From the NCBI RefSeq assembly GCF_963082655.1, contig NC_081554.1, positions 44,698,291-44,762,290 on the forward strand: a stretch of 64,000 nucleotides of DNA, written 5' to 3'. Every line of letters starts with the position of its first letter. Within the stretch, counting starts at the first letter, position 1. This document shows positions 24,046 to 33,702 of the stretch, one piece after another. The DNA is from Stomoxys calcitrans. Lineage: Eukaryota; Arthropoda; Insecta; Diptera; Muscidae. Below the pieces are notes generated by a model. It did no database searches, was not told where the DNA came from, and saw nothing but the letters and a program-made list of their open reading frames with translations. The translations under genes and the position numbers were made by a program.

Positions 24046-24663
24046 ATAGGTTAGATTTAAGTGGCAGTCTGCTATCAGACTCACTATGACGTTTTCGTTC
24101 ATTGTGATACCACTATTATCCAGATTGCCTTGAAAAGCCCAACAACGTGGGAATGTTCACATCTGCTATATCGGAGAAGTTCTCAAAGAAATGAGAACCT
24201 AAAGTGGAAATCCTTCTACCTGTCAGTGCAGGACATACACATAGCAGGTGTTCTATAGTCTCATCTTCCTCGTCCTCATCAGCTTCTGCAGAAGTCTTTT
24301 CTAGCTAGTTTCAGTCAATTTGCATGTTTTCCGATCAGACAGTGACCTGTCATGACGGGCACAATGACGGAGACGTCTGTTTTAGACAGTGACAACAAAG
24401 CGTTAGACCTCTTCAAGTCTAAATTAGGCCACATAATTTTAGAGTGGGCATAACCTTAAACTTTATGACCATCTGTCACTCGTGGCCCTTTGGGCCTGTA
24501 CCTAAAGGATTAGCTTGCATGTCATCAGAGGCATTCCTACAGATTCCAGGTTTTCCAGCTCTCGGAAGTTCATCTGCTCTATAATTCCCTGGTATACCTC
24601 TGTTGCCCGACACCCAGAATAGGCGAATTTTGAACTGTTCATCCATCTTGTTGCAAGATCTGT

Positions 24664-24766
24664 TGTTGTTGTAGTAGCAGTGTGTGGATCACTGAGGCGG
24701 CAGCCCTTGCCGATGAAGGAATTCATCGGGTCAATCCGGTACGTACAACCGGCTGCCATGGAATTG
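24664..24766 (-). mobile_element. short (CAA)n-tailed element with perfect 12-bp TSD
   Basis: TGCAAGATCTGT occurs at 24652-24663 and 24767-24778. Between them are 103 bp, beginning 'tgttgttgtagtagcag' (the tail complement) and ending 'ggctgccatggaattg'. It lies inside the LINE-B RNase H. Confidence 0.9.
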
Positions 24767-25678
24767 TGCAAGATCTGTGACAGTCAAGGGTGGTTTTTGA
24801 ATTCAGAAATATCTTTTTCAGATATTTAAAGATCGCCTGGCTGTCTAAGAAGATATTTTTGCCAGTCGTCGTTATGACATATCTAAGCCACTCCACCACT
24901 TCATTAATTGTAAGGATCTTCGCTTGATACACACTACAGAGGTCGAGTAAACTTCTCGATGTGACCAGTCCTAGTTCTTCAGAATGCAACCCAAAGAACA
25001 ACTGATCGTCTAGTATGAAACCCGGGAAATGTGTATCAACGAGTAGTTCTAGTGTTTCCTCACTAGACATCGTCCATACATTCTCCGACTTCTCTGGACC
25101 TATAGGGTCTTCTTAATCCTAAATGCCTCAGATTTGTTCTGAGCCTTTCTCAGTCTCATAGATGTCCCAATCGTTTGGTGTTCTTTTAGTTTTCGCCCTG
25201 TTGAAGAGTTTTCTGCTGTCCTTTCATAGACCAATCAGCTCTGGGATCCACCATGACGGTAGCTGTTTGCCCCTTGGCTTGGCACTAGGACATGCTGACA
25301 CAAGCGAGTCATTAAGCACCTTCGCTTGAGCATTATCTCTATATCCTCCGCAGTTTCCTCTTTCTTTTCTGGTCTAGAAGGGATAGACGTGCATAATTTG
25401 TGCCGAAATTTAGCCGAATCCGCCTTTCTTCTGTTTTGCCAAGGGACCACTACTTTAGTTTTTCTCCAAAGCTAAAACTAATATAACGATGATCAGAGAA
25501 GCTGTGGTCATCCATCACTTCCCAGTCGCATATTCTTCCACTTATATCTTCCGATACAAAGGTAATATCTAGTACCTCCGTGTAGAGGTCTATGTAACTT
25601 CTATTACCAGGAATATTGTATTGTAGTTCCAAATGGTACTACAGTGGTACAGCACTTTTATCAAAAAGCAGCTCAGGC

Positions 25679-25988
25679 GAAGGCCTCCGTAGCACAAAGG
25701 TAAGCATGTCCGCCTATGATGCTGAACGCCTGCATTCGAATCCTGGCGAGACCATCAGAAAAAATTTTCAGTGGTGGTTCTCCCCTCCTTGTGAGGTACT
25801 ATGCCACGTAAAACTTCTCTCCAAAGAAGTGTCGCACTGCGGCACGCCGTTCGAACTCGGCTATAAAAAGGAGGCCCCTTATCATTGAGCTTAAACTTGA
25901 ATCGGACTGCACCCATTGATATGTGAGAAGTATGCCCCTCATCCTTAGTGGAATGTTCATGGGCAAAATTTGCAATTTTTAAAATTTT
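25679..25988 (+). mobile_element. tRNA-derived SINE with perfect 11-bp TSD
   Basis: GCAGCTCAGGC flanks it at 25668-25678 and 25989-25999. The A box ('tagcacaaaggt') and B box ('attcgaatcc') are slightly changed. It is inserted in the LINE-B endonuclease part, which continues on both sides. Confidence 0.92.
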
Positions 25989-26364
25989 GCAGCTCAGGCA
26001 ATGTATAATCCATACTACCTGGAACATCAGGCATGACTCCGTAGCCGCAATATTACCAACGAAAATCTCCCTTAGCCTCACAACATTGGTCGCAGCAATT
26101 TGTCTAGCCACAATGTCCAGAGGCATTAGGTTAGGGTGAAAAGAGGGTGCGGATATTAATCCGCCCCATGCCACTATGGACATACACCAAGCCAGTAATC
26201 GGCTTATTGTGCTCTCTAAATACTAAAAAGTAACCTCGAAAAAGAAACTCTATGTTAGGAATTCCGTGCTACTTACAAAATCCTTAATTGTTTTCCATTC
26301 CACTCCCCGAAATTGGTTCATGTCTGCTATTGTGTCCCCACCTAAGTACCGGTGTCTTTGGGCC

Positions 26365-26850
26365 GCGAAAGCCGGCCATTGACGTAGGAAATGCTCCAAC
26401 GTCTCATAATCTTCCCCACATGCCATCACTTGCCGCACAGATTTTGCATAAGTCAGCTCGTAGTCCTATGTGTTCCGTTATGATATCAAACGCTATACTG
26501 ACCTTCTTCTTACTTCCTTTCAGTAATAGCCTCGTCTTCTCACGATCTGGATCGCCACATAGGATTTTCGCCGTCACACCGACAGTTTCGGTATCCAACA
26601 GGGCCGGGCATTGCCATAGGAACTGCTCCAACGTCTCATCATCTTCTCCACATGACCTACACATGTCATCACTTGCCACACCGATTTTGAATAAGTGAGC
26701 CCTTAGCCTTATGTGTCCCGTTATGATGCCGAGAGCTATACTGACCTCTTTCTTACTTGCTTTCAATAATAGCCTCGTCTTCGCACGATCTGGATCTACC
26801 CATAGGATTTTCACTGTCCTACCGACCGTTTCGCTACTCCACAGGGTTGC
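26365..26850 (-). repeat. ~243-bp tandem duplication in the LINE-A finger region
   Basis: 'catcacttgccgcacagatt' (about 26424) and 'catcacttgccacaccgatt' (about 26667) start parallel stretches. Both run through 'agcctcgtcttc', 'cacgatctggatc' and 'cataggattttc' in the same order. The encoded 'DPDREKTRLLLKGSKK' and 'DPDRAKTRLLLKASKK' segments are therefore present twice. Confidence 0.85.
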
Positions 26851-27456
26851 ATGCGTATACGTCGCCCACGCACTTAACTCGGTCTGCGTTGACCCGAAAG
26901 GCTTCGGGGGTTAACGAAGTTTATTGACGGTAGTCCTCTGGCCTTCACTGCCAAATCGTCTGCCCTTTCATTCCCCCTTACTACGTTGTGGCACGGCATC
27001 CAAGTGTTGCGGATTGTGTCATCCTCAGAAAAGGCGTTAATCCCCTTCTTTCACTGCAAGACTGTTCGTAACCTTACCCTACTGGGTGTTATGGCCATTT
27101 TACTGCTCGTAAAGATGTTCACATCCTAGCGTCACACCACTTCACGCATTCCGTGATTACCCGGATCTCCGCTTGCAGGACCGTACTATGGTCAGGCAGT
27201 CTAAAACAGATCTCATTTCCTTAGTTCTCAATGTAAACCCTAGGCGCACTCTGTCCTCTAGCTTTGATCCATCCGTGTAACATGATCTTCCAGATGGCAA
27301 TACAAGGGTTCCGTCAGTCCAAGACTGTGCCGCTGGCAGCAGTGCCTCGCACTCGACCCCAAGTGTCGTTTCAAGAATCCGATCGGAGACCTCTTCCCTT
27401 CCTTCCAGGTTTCCTATCGTCGCCTCGATTATACCACGACGATATGAGCTGCTCCT

Positions 27457-27773
27457 GGAGGCCACCGTAACGCAGAGGTTAGCATGTCCACCTATGACGC
27501 TGAACGCCTGGGTTCGAATCCTGGCGAGACCATCAGAAAAAATTTTCAGTGGTGGTTTTCCCCTCCTAATGCTGGCAACATTTGTGAGGTTCTGTACCAT
27601 GTAAAACTTCTCTCCAAAGAGGCGTCGCACTGCGGCACGCCGTTCGGACTCGGCTATAAAAAGGAGGCCCCTTATCATTGAGCTTACACTTCAATCGGAC
27701 TGCACTAATTGATATGTGAGAAGTTTGCCCCTGTTCCTTAGTGGAATGTTTATTGGCAAAATTTTCATTTTGG
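27457..27773 (+). mobile_element. tRNA-derived SINE, full length, perfect 14-bp TSD
   Basis: TATGAGCTGCTCCT flanks it at 27443-27456 and 27774-27787. A box 'taacgcagaggt', B box 'ggttcgaatcc', then the full body and tail. At 317 bp this is the best reference copy in the window. Removing it rejoins LINE-A. Confidence 0.94.
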
Positions 27774-28613
27774 TATGAGCTGCTCCTACCCTCAATCCAT
27801 TTTTCCATTGCTTTAAATCTCATAGCCGTAGTGGCTGCGTCACACTTAATCTGTATGTCAATGGGTGGAATATATGGAATAGTCTCCAGTGCCCTAGTGG
27901 GCGTGGTCCTCATGGTTCCGTCTACGCCAAGACAACATGTTCTCTGAACCTGTTTTATGGTCCCTATTTTGCACTGTAGAGCCAGTGACTATCCTCAGAT
28001 TCAGGCCCCATTTTAAGCCTACTGCCCTTCTATATAGTGCCTAACATCTGTGAGGCTTCCCAGTATACTCCTTAATGTCCTAAGTATTTGACCTTACATA
28101 AGTATTTGACCAGATATCGAAATCGTTTAATTGAGGAAACGTGGTGAGTACAATTGGCCCGCCTTCGTCTTCCTCGTGAACAGGCATATTTCCGTCTTCC
28201 CTGGGTTAACATTGAGACCCCTGGGTCTAGCCCAGTTATATGTCATATGCAATACCCTTGCAGCCCTTCTGCATAGCTTGGTCGGCATTAGGGGTAGAAT
28301 CAAATTCAGTGCGTCAGATAGTGCTATACTCAATGCGGCTGTAATGTACAATCAAGTCATCCTTTGGATCCGGCTGAGTTTTAACATTTTTAATGTACAA
28401 ACAAGCCATCCTTTGGATCCGGCTGAGTATTGAACAATAGGTGGACATTTGAAGAGTCGTCCACCAGACCACAACACTATATAGTATCGGTCTGACAACT
28501 GCAGCACACAGCCAATGCATGACATGACGCTTTAAACCCCCAACTTTTGCTATTTTGCTGGTGTATAGGGCAAAAGTTACCTTTCTTGCTCTTTCCAAAA
28601 CGTTGCATTTATA

Positions 28614-28850
28614 TTGGGTTGCCCAAAAAGTAATTGCGGATTTTTTAAAAGAAAGTGAATGCATTTTTAATAAAACTTAGAATGAACTTTATTCAAATAT
28701 ACTTTTTTTACACTTTTTTTCTAAAGCAAGCTAAAAGTAACAGCTGATAACTGACGAAAGAAAGAATGCAATTACAGAGTCACAAGCTGTGAAAAAATTT
28801 GTCAACGCCGACTATAGGAAAAATCCGCAATTACTTTTTGGGCAACCCAA
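28614..28850 (-). mobile_element. mariner-type MITE, copy 3
   Basis: Full-length 237 bp, inverted relative to copy 1, TA on both sides, TIRs intact. It lies in LINE RT sequence: 'cctgtccagcaaatcac' follows on the right. Confidence 0.9.
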
Positions 28851-29050
28851 TAGATCAATTTCCTGTCCAGCAAATCACATAGGTATTTTGAGCTTTCAGC
28901 AAATGGAATATTCTCTCCTCCCAAGCTGACAGGTAATACCGTCATAGATGGGTTTTACGCTCAGACCAATTTAGGCTCTTTTCGCCTTCGTCATAGAGCC
29001 TACTGAAGTATGTGTCGAAGATTACCGGCAAACTTTACCCCAATTCTATA
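28851..29050 (-). pseudogene. LINE reverse transcriptase scrap
   Basis: The - strand text resembles the 'YLGVILDRKL' block of the RT thumb and a preceding 'LGGEN'-like stretch. It is short and broken, and its family is uncertain. Confidence 0.4.
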
Positions 29051-29510
29051 TATCTCTCAACTTCTCTAGAGTCTTAAGCACAATGGATGACAGTACGAAG
29101 ATCTTTTGTTTTCGTTTGGTTCGTTTTCCTCTTTTTGTAATCAAAATAAACTTTGTGTCCTTCCACCTCACCGGTATACATGACACGCCATACAGAAGAA
29201 GTCAAATCACCTGGTTTACTGGATTATGTGAACTCTTCAACAAAGTTCTATTTCAGTGCTCTTTGAAATGAAAATGATGTACATTTCTAATTTAACTCGT
29301 TTAGTCTTTCATTGTTGGCTATGCTTCTCCTCATGTTGACATCCATAATCCACAGTAAATAATTAAAAATATTTTCCATCAAATTTGTAAATAAAATGAT
29401 TTTTTGTTACAAATGAACACTCGTTCTGTCTTTGTCGATGAATTTATTGCCTTATGCTAATTTTTGTAATATTTTTCCATATTCTCATCTATACACATTT
29501 TTACCAACAG

Positions 29511-30061
29511 TTTCGTGAGCATGCCTTGCAAATGGTCATATACGCACTCATGACCTTTCCCAGCACCTGTTTCGATACGGCGACATGTGTCACCAATGCG
29601 ACATATGCGGCATTAAATCGCAAGCGTCGAGTACGTCAGGCCGCCCTGGATGTTCTGGCAGTCTTGGGTCAGATTGCCAGTGCAAGAGAAGTGCTTGAAG
29701 TGGTGCAACAAATTGCAAATTCACGTGATGATGGCGCTGCGCTAGTGGCGGCTGTTAAAACCCGTTTGTCACGCAAACAATTGCCTTTGGTGAGCAATGA
29801 TGGAGCGGTTCAGTATTCGTTGCATGTGCCACCCACACATCTAACGGCGAATGTCACAGATACACTGACAAATGAGAGCAGTTCTGCGGCGGATGGTTTC
29901 AATACAAAGACCCCCTCCCCAGTTGAGGGCAATGGCCAACAGGGTCCCGATATAGATTGGATAACTGCGGGTATTGGCTCGGTGTCACCGGCTTCCCTAA
30001 AGCGTAGAGCCCATCGCCTACGTGGTAGTTCACAGCAGAGTTTCAGATGTCTCAAGACCAG
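29511..30061 (+). CDS. TOGARAM/crescerin-like gene, exon completing the TOG domain
   Basis: Acceptor 'ttaccaacag', donor GTAAGT at 30062; 551 bp, entering in phase 0 and leaving two bases. Residues 117-299 of the visible protein. It opens F-R-E-H-A-L-Q, with 'ALMTFPSTCFD' shortly after, and carries K-R-R-V-R-Q-A-A-L-D-V-L near residue 155. These are the last HEAT repeats of the TOG domain, with the basic patch on the tubulin-facing edge. 'RLSRKQLP' and 'YSLHVPP' follow at the domain end (about residues 200-225). The remainder is Ser/Thr/Gly-rich linker containing a basic cluster ('LKRRAHRLRG'). The intron before it is 7.0 kb and full of mobile elements. Confidence 0.88.
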
Positions 30062-30124
30062 GTAAGTAAATGAGTATCATTTGAAGAGGTCACCTACTAA
30101 TTACACACTCTACCGACATTGCAG

Positions 30125-30206
30125 TTCCACAAGTGATGATGTGCCCCATAGACATGGTTTTCGCAACCCCACTGATGTGGCCAATCACACAAAGCTATTG
30201 GAAAAC
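30125..30206 (+). CDS. TOGARAM/crescerin-like gene, linker exon
   Basis: An 82-bp exon between acceptor 'cgacattgcag' and donor GTAAGT at 30207. With the two bases carried over it gives 28 codons, S-S-T-S-D-D-V-P-H-R-H… ending K-L-L-E-N, and leaves phase 0. The preceding intron is only 63 bp. It encodes no known domain. Confidence 0.82.
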
Positions 30207-30341
30207 GTAAGTAGGCACACTAGCGCCTATCATTGCCTTTGACATGTCTCAGTGCAACTCAAATGCAAACTCTATTTGTTGGTAGCCTTGAAATTCAATT
30301 TCCGTCTAAGAATTGGGAACGTGTGTGAAATTACTATAATT

Positions 30342-30521
30342 AACAGTTAGGATAAAACTGTTAACACTTGTGCCAGTGTTGCTGCAGCAACGAGTAATTG
30401 GTTCGCAAAGAAACCGGATAGAAAATTGTTCAACAGTTAGGATAAAACTGTTAACACTTGTGCCAGTGTTGCTGCAGCAACGAGTAATTGGTTCGCAAAG
30501 AAACCGGATAGAAAATTGTTC
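30342..30521 (+). repeat. perfect 90-bp tandem duplication
   Basis: 'aacagttaggataaaactgt' starts at 30342 and at 30432, and the two 90-bp units appear identical. Each contains the perfect palindrome 'gttgctgcagcaac' and an 'aacagtt…aactgtt' inverted pair. It lies in the intron, 135 bp after the linker exon. Confidence 0.93.
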
Positions 30522-30689
30522 AAGGCATTAAATGGGATGTTCAAATGGCTTAAAGCTAAGATGTCAAATAGGAGAATGGTTTTATAAAGGCGGTAGATTT
30601 GACAGCCCGAACAAGTTTTCGTAATACCAAACAAGTAGGGGCCTGCGAAAAGACGCCCGAACCATATAGAGCCTTAAAATTTTTCATAT

Positions 30690-30800
30690 GATTCTGTCAG
30701 CACCTCAGCTCTAGCTATTTAAATTAATTTCAAAGAGATTTCCCACCCATTCTCAAACGGCAGAAATTTTACAAGTTTTTTTCTGTTTTAATTCTATCCC
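30690..30800 (-). repeat. dispersed repeat, inverted fragment
   Basis: 'cagcacctcagctctagcta … tctcaaacggcagaaattt … tctatcccactg' is the complement of the repeat at 9736-9952. A sister fragment lies at 38360-38470. Confidence 0.7.
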
Positions 30801-30804
30801 ACTG

Positions 30805-31470
30805 CGCGTTCACCTGATGATGCCTGACCTCTAGCCCCTAACCCCAGTCTCTCTGCCCTTTTGTTGGCCCTTACTCCGCTATTGCCCGGCAACCAAACAA
30901 TGCGGACTTTGCCATCCTCAAAGAAGGCTTTTATTTTCTGCTCACACTCTGGGACCGTCCGTGACCTAACTGTTTTTATAGCCCTGATGACCAGTCTACT
31001 GTGCGCAATGCCTCTCGTAGCACCACACAACCTCTCGAATGCCTTGATCGCTCTATTCTTCGCCTGTTCCGAATTTGAATATTGTGGTGTCTCAGGCCAT
31101 TATGAGTTATAAACTGTAGGACGATGTTAGATTAAGTTAGATTAGTTTGAAAATAGGGTGCAGATATTACTCCGCCCCATGTCAATATGGACATACAGCT
31201 AAGCCATTAATTGGCTTGTAAAGTAACCTCGAAAAAGAAAATTTTATGTTAGATCTTCGGTGCTTCTTACAAAATCCGTTATACTGACCTCATTCTTACT
31301 TCCTTGCAGTAATAGCCTCGCCCTCCCACGATCCGGATCAACCCATTGAATTTTTGCCGTCCTCCTGTCGGTGTTGCTTTTCCACAGTGTTACATGCGCG
31401 TTTGTCGCCTACGCCCTTAAATCGAACTGCCAGTTCTCTGGCCTACGCTGCCAAATCGTTTGTCATTTTG
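30805..31470 (-). pseudogene. two LINE-A 3' fragments
   Basis: The first (30805-31115) reads RNase H text on the - strand ('IRAIKTVRSRTVPECEQKI', about 30985-30930; 'VRIVWLPGNSGVRANKRAE'). The second (31125-31470) repeats the 3' end ('gatattactccgccccatgt') and runs back into the RNase H end. Both are broken. Confidence 0.75.
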
Positions 31471-31479
31471 AAGCACGAT

Positions 31480-32345
31480 GTCAGTTGTTGTTGTAGCAGT
31501 TTGTTTTGTTCTTTCTTTTGTCTGCTTGATTCTGTTGAGTGTCCAAATCCAGGAACTCTGCGACTAAGATGGGGTGCGTCCAGAGGGATCTGGGTCTGGC
31601 TGGGTAGTTAAACAGGTGACGTCTGCTGATGGAGGTGGTCCACATGAGAACTGAGGAGACCGTCGCAATTCGAATTACATTCACCCGGTAGCTATTCACC
31701 GCAATTGATACCGTGTCTGCATGAATGTTGTCTAGACCCATTTGATATGCCGCTTGATCTAGAGGTTCTCTCTTGTAGCGCTGAACCTCACGCTCTAGAT
31801 CATGCAGATTTACCTTAAGGCTTCTGGGCTGTGGATACCTATCCACTAGATGATGATTTGGATGGTCTCTGCGATAACAGCTCAAAAGGTATTGCCTAGA
31901 CAGCATGTATTGGGTTGCCCAAAAAGTAATTGCGGATTTTTTAAAAGAAAGTAAATGCACTTTTAATAAAACTTAGAATGAACTTTAATCAAATATACTT
32001 TTTTTACACTTTTTTTCTGAAGCAAGCTAAAAGTAACAGTTGATAACTGACAGAAGAAAGAATGCAATTACAGAGTCACAAGCTGTGAAAAAATTTGTCA
32101 ACGCCGACTATATGAAAAATCCGCAATTACTTTTTGGGCAAATAATAGAATCTTTGTCTCCTGATGGAGGCGAACCACATGAGAACTATGGCCACACCCC
32201 GTCGCAATTCGAAGGACGGAATTCTGACAGATCTGAATATTATTCCACTGTGTGTCACAGAGCTGATGTTGCCACACTGGCGCTGCATAACTTACCGCAG
32301 ACCGGCCAATTGCTTTTTACGTGAGCAACAAGGTTTCTTGTCGGC
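31480..32345 (-). mobile_element. LINE-D 3' fragment, split by a MITE
   Basis: The - strand reads text seen also at 42.4-43.2 kb: 'YRRDHPNHH.VDRYPQPRSL', 'LEREVQRYKREPLDQAAYQ' and 'SLWTHPILVAEFLDLDTQ'. The MITE at 31910-32145 splits it. The uninterrupted counterpart (42965-43020) shows the empty site. Confidence 0.8.
31910..32145 (-). mobile_element. mariner-type MITE, copy 4
   Basis: The left TIR is complete. The right TIR is worn ('gggcaaataatag' in place of 'gggcaacccaatag'). Inserted after 'cagcatgta' of LINE-D. Confidence 0.87.
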
Positions 32346-32374
32346 ACCCTATGTGCTGCCGGCAAGTGACTTTT

Positions 32375-33005
32375 TTATTTGACCCAGATCAGTTCAGATT
32401 TGGATATAGCTGCCATATAGACCGATATCTCGATTTAAAGTCTTGGCCCCATAAAAGGCGCATTTATAATCCGATTTCACTGAAATTTGACACAGTGATT
32501 TATGTTAGGCTTTTCGACATCCGTGTCGTATATGGTTCAGATCGATTTATTTTTAGATATAGCTACTAAAAAGATCAATATTTTGTTATACACAATTAAA
32601 CAATGACTTGTACTTATTAGTATTTGGTCCAAATCGGAACATATTTCGATATATTGGGTTGCCCAAAAAGTAATTGCGGATTTTTCATATCGTCGGCGTT
32701 GACAAATTTTTTCACAGCTTGTGACTCTGTAATTGCATTCTTTCTTCTGTCAGTTATCAGCTGTTACTTTTAGCTTGCTTTAGAAAAAAAGTGTAAAAAA
32801 AGTATATTTGATTAAAGTTCATTCTAAGTTTTATTAAAAATGCATATACTTTCTTTTAAAAAATCCGCAATTACTTTTTGGGCAACCCAATAGTTGCTAT
32901 GCTACAAGTTACGCCTTTTTCACCGGATTTTGACGAAAGGCGGTTTACATATATACCCGAGGTGGTGGGTGTCCAAAGTTCGCCCCGGCGGATCTTAACG
33001 CCTTT
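32375..33005 (-). repeat. monomer repeat element fragment with nested MITE
   Basis: Monomer pieces 'ttcagatttggatatagctg' and 'gtccaaatcggaacatattt', then the edge 'acccgaggtggtgggtgtcc' and 'ttcgccccggcggatcttaa'. It is decayed. Confidence 0.7.
32654..32890 (+). mobile_element. mariner-type MITE, copy 5
   Basis: Full-length, TA on both sides, intact TIRs. Same orientation as copies 1 and 2. Confidence 0.9.
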
Positions 33006-33524
33006 TCACTTGTTGAATATTGCAATTAAAAGTATCCTTTAAAAACCAACAATAAATTCTGCCCGAATTCTTTTACAAAAATCCCCAAAAAAAAGTTTCA
33101 AAATCAGCATTTTTTAATAAATTTGCTATGAAGGCTGCAAATATTGTTAGGTGCAAAAAAATGTTTGCATGGGTTCAAGGGACATATGGATTAAAAAAAA
33201 ACATACGCAAATTGGGGGATATGGGCTTTAGAATTTTCGAACACAAGGGGGTTTTCAATTTTTTAATAAAAAAATTTCCTATTTTGAAGTACATATAGCA
33301 ACCGTTTAAACTAGCATATCTTTTTCAAATTTCACTTGGAAAGCATCTACAACACGTTTTCTTCATAAACAAGAAAGAAAAAATTTACGTATTTAAGCAA
33401 GTTTTTTTAACAAACTTTTTGTCACAAATTGAAATCTTGCATAAAAATGAAAATCGAATTACAAATATCTTCGTAAATTGCAAAATACGAATCCAATCTC
33501 GGCCAAAATTTAAACAAATAAAAA
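33006..33524. other. AT-rich noncoding intron sequence
   Basis: A- and T-rich with no recognised repeat or exon. It ends at the oligo-T that marks the 3' end of the Jockey-like element. Confidence 0.5.
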
Positions 33525-33702
33525 TTTTTTTTTTTTTTTTTTTTTTGTAATTTTTATTAATGCGATCTATCTAACATTGATATTTAACATTATTCTGGTG
33601 TTTTAAATTTCTTTTAGATGGTATTAACCCAGTGGTCAATCCATTTAACATATACATACATAAATTTCAGTTTGAGGAACAATATTTATACAAAGATTTT
33701 AT

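Larger units (their letters stand above)
24050..26115 (-). mobile_element. LINE-B remnant with reverse transcriptase deleted
   Basis: Reading the - strand, an endonuclease C-terminal part comes first (25989-26115 and 25450-25632, with S-F-S-D-H-R-Y-I near 25490). A linker follows ('ETLELLVDTHFPG', about 25060-25025), then RNase H text directly ('NIFLDSQ', about 24860-24840), then the C-terminal finger and 3' end. No RT blocks lie between linker and RNase H, so an internal deletion removed them. A short (CAA)n element (24664-24766) and a SINE (25679-25988) are inserted. Confidence 0.75.
26125..28613 (-). mobile_element. LINE-A copy, 3' half, split by SINE
   Basis: The 3' end ('gatattaatccgccccatgc') lies at about 26150. 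Reading leftward on the - strand, RT C-terminal text comes first ('NPGKTEICLFTRKTKAGQL', about 28215-28155), then RNase H ('CYTDGSKLEDRV', about 27280-27240), then the finger. A SINE separates 27456 from 27774 and a MITE sits at its right end. Within the finger region, 26365-26610 and 26611-26850 are tandem copies. No intact frame remains. Confidence 0.8.

Noticed and set aside
27457..27540. tRNA gene at the SINE head
   Set aside because: Intact A and B boxes but no cloverleaf closure. The same head recurs with a fixed body and target-site duplications.
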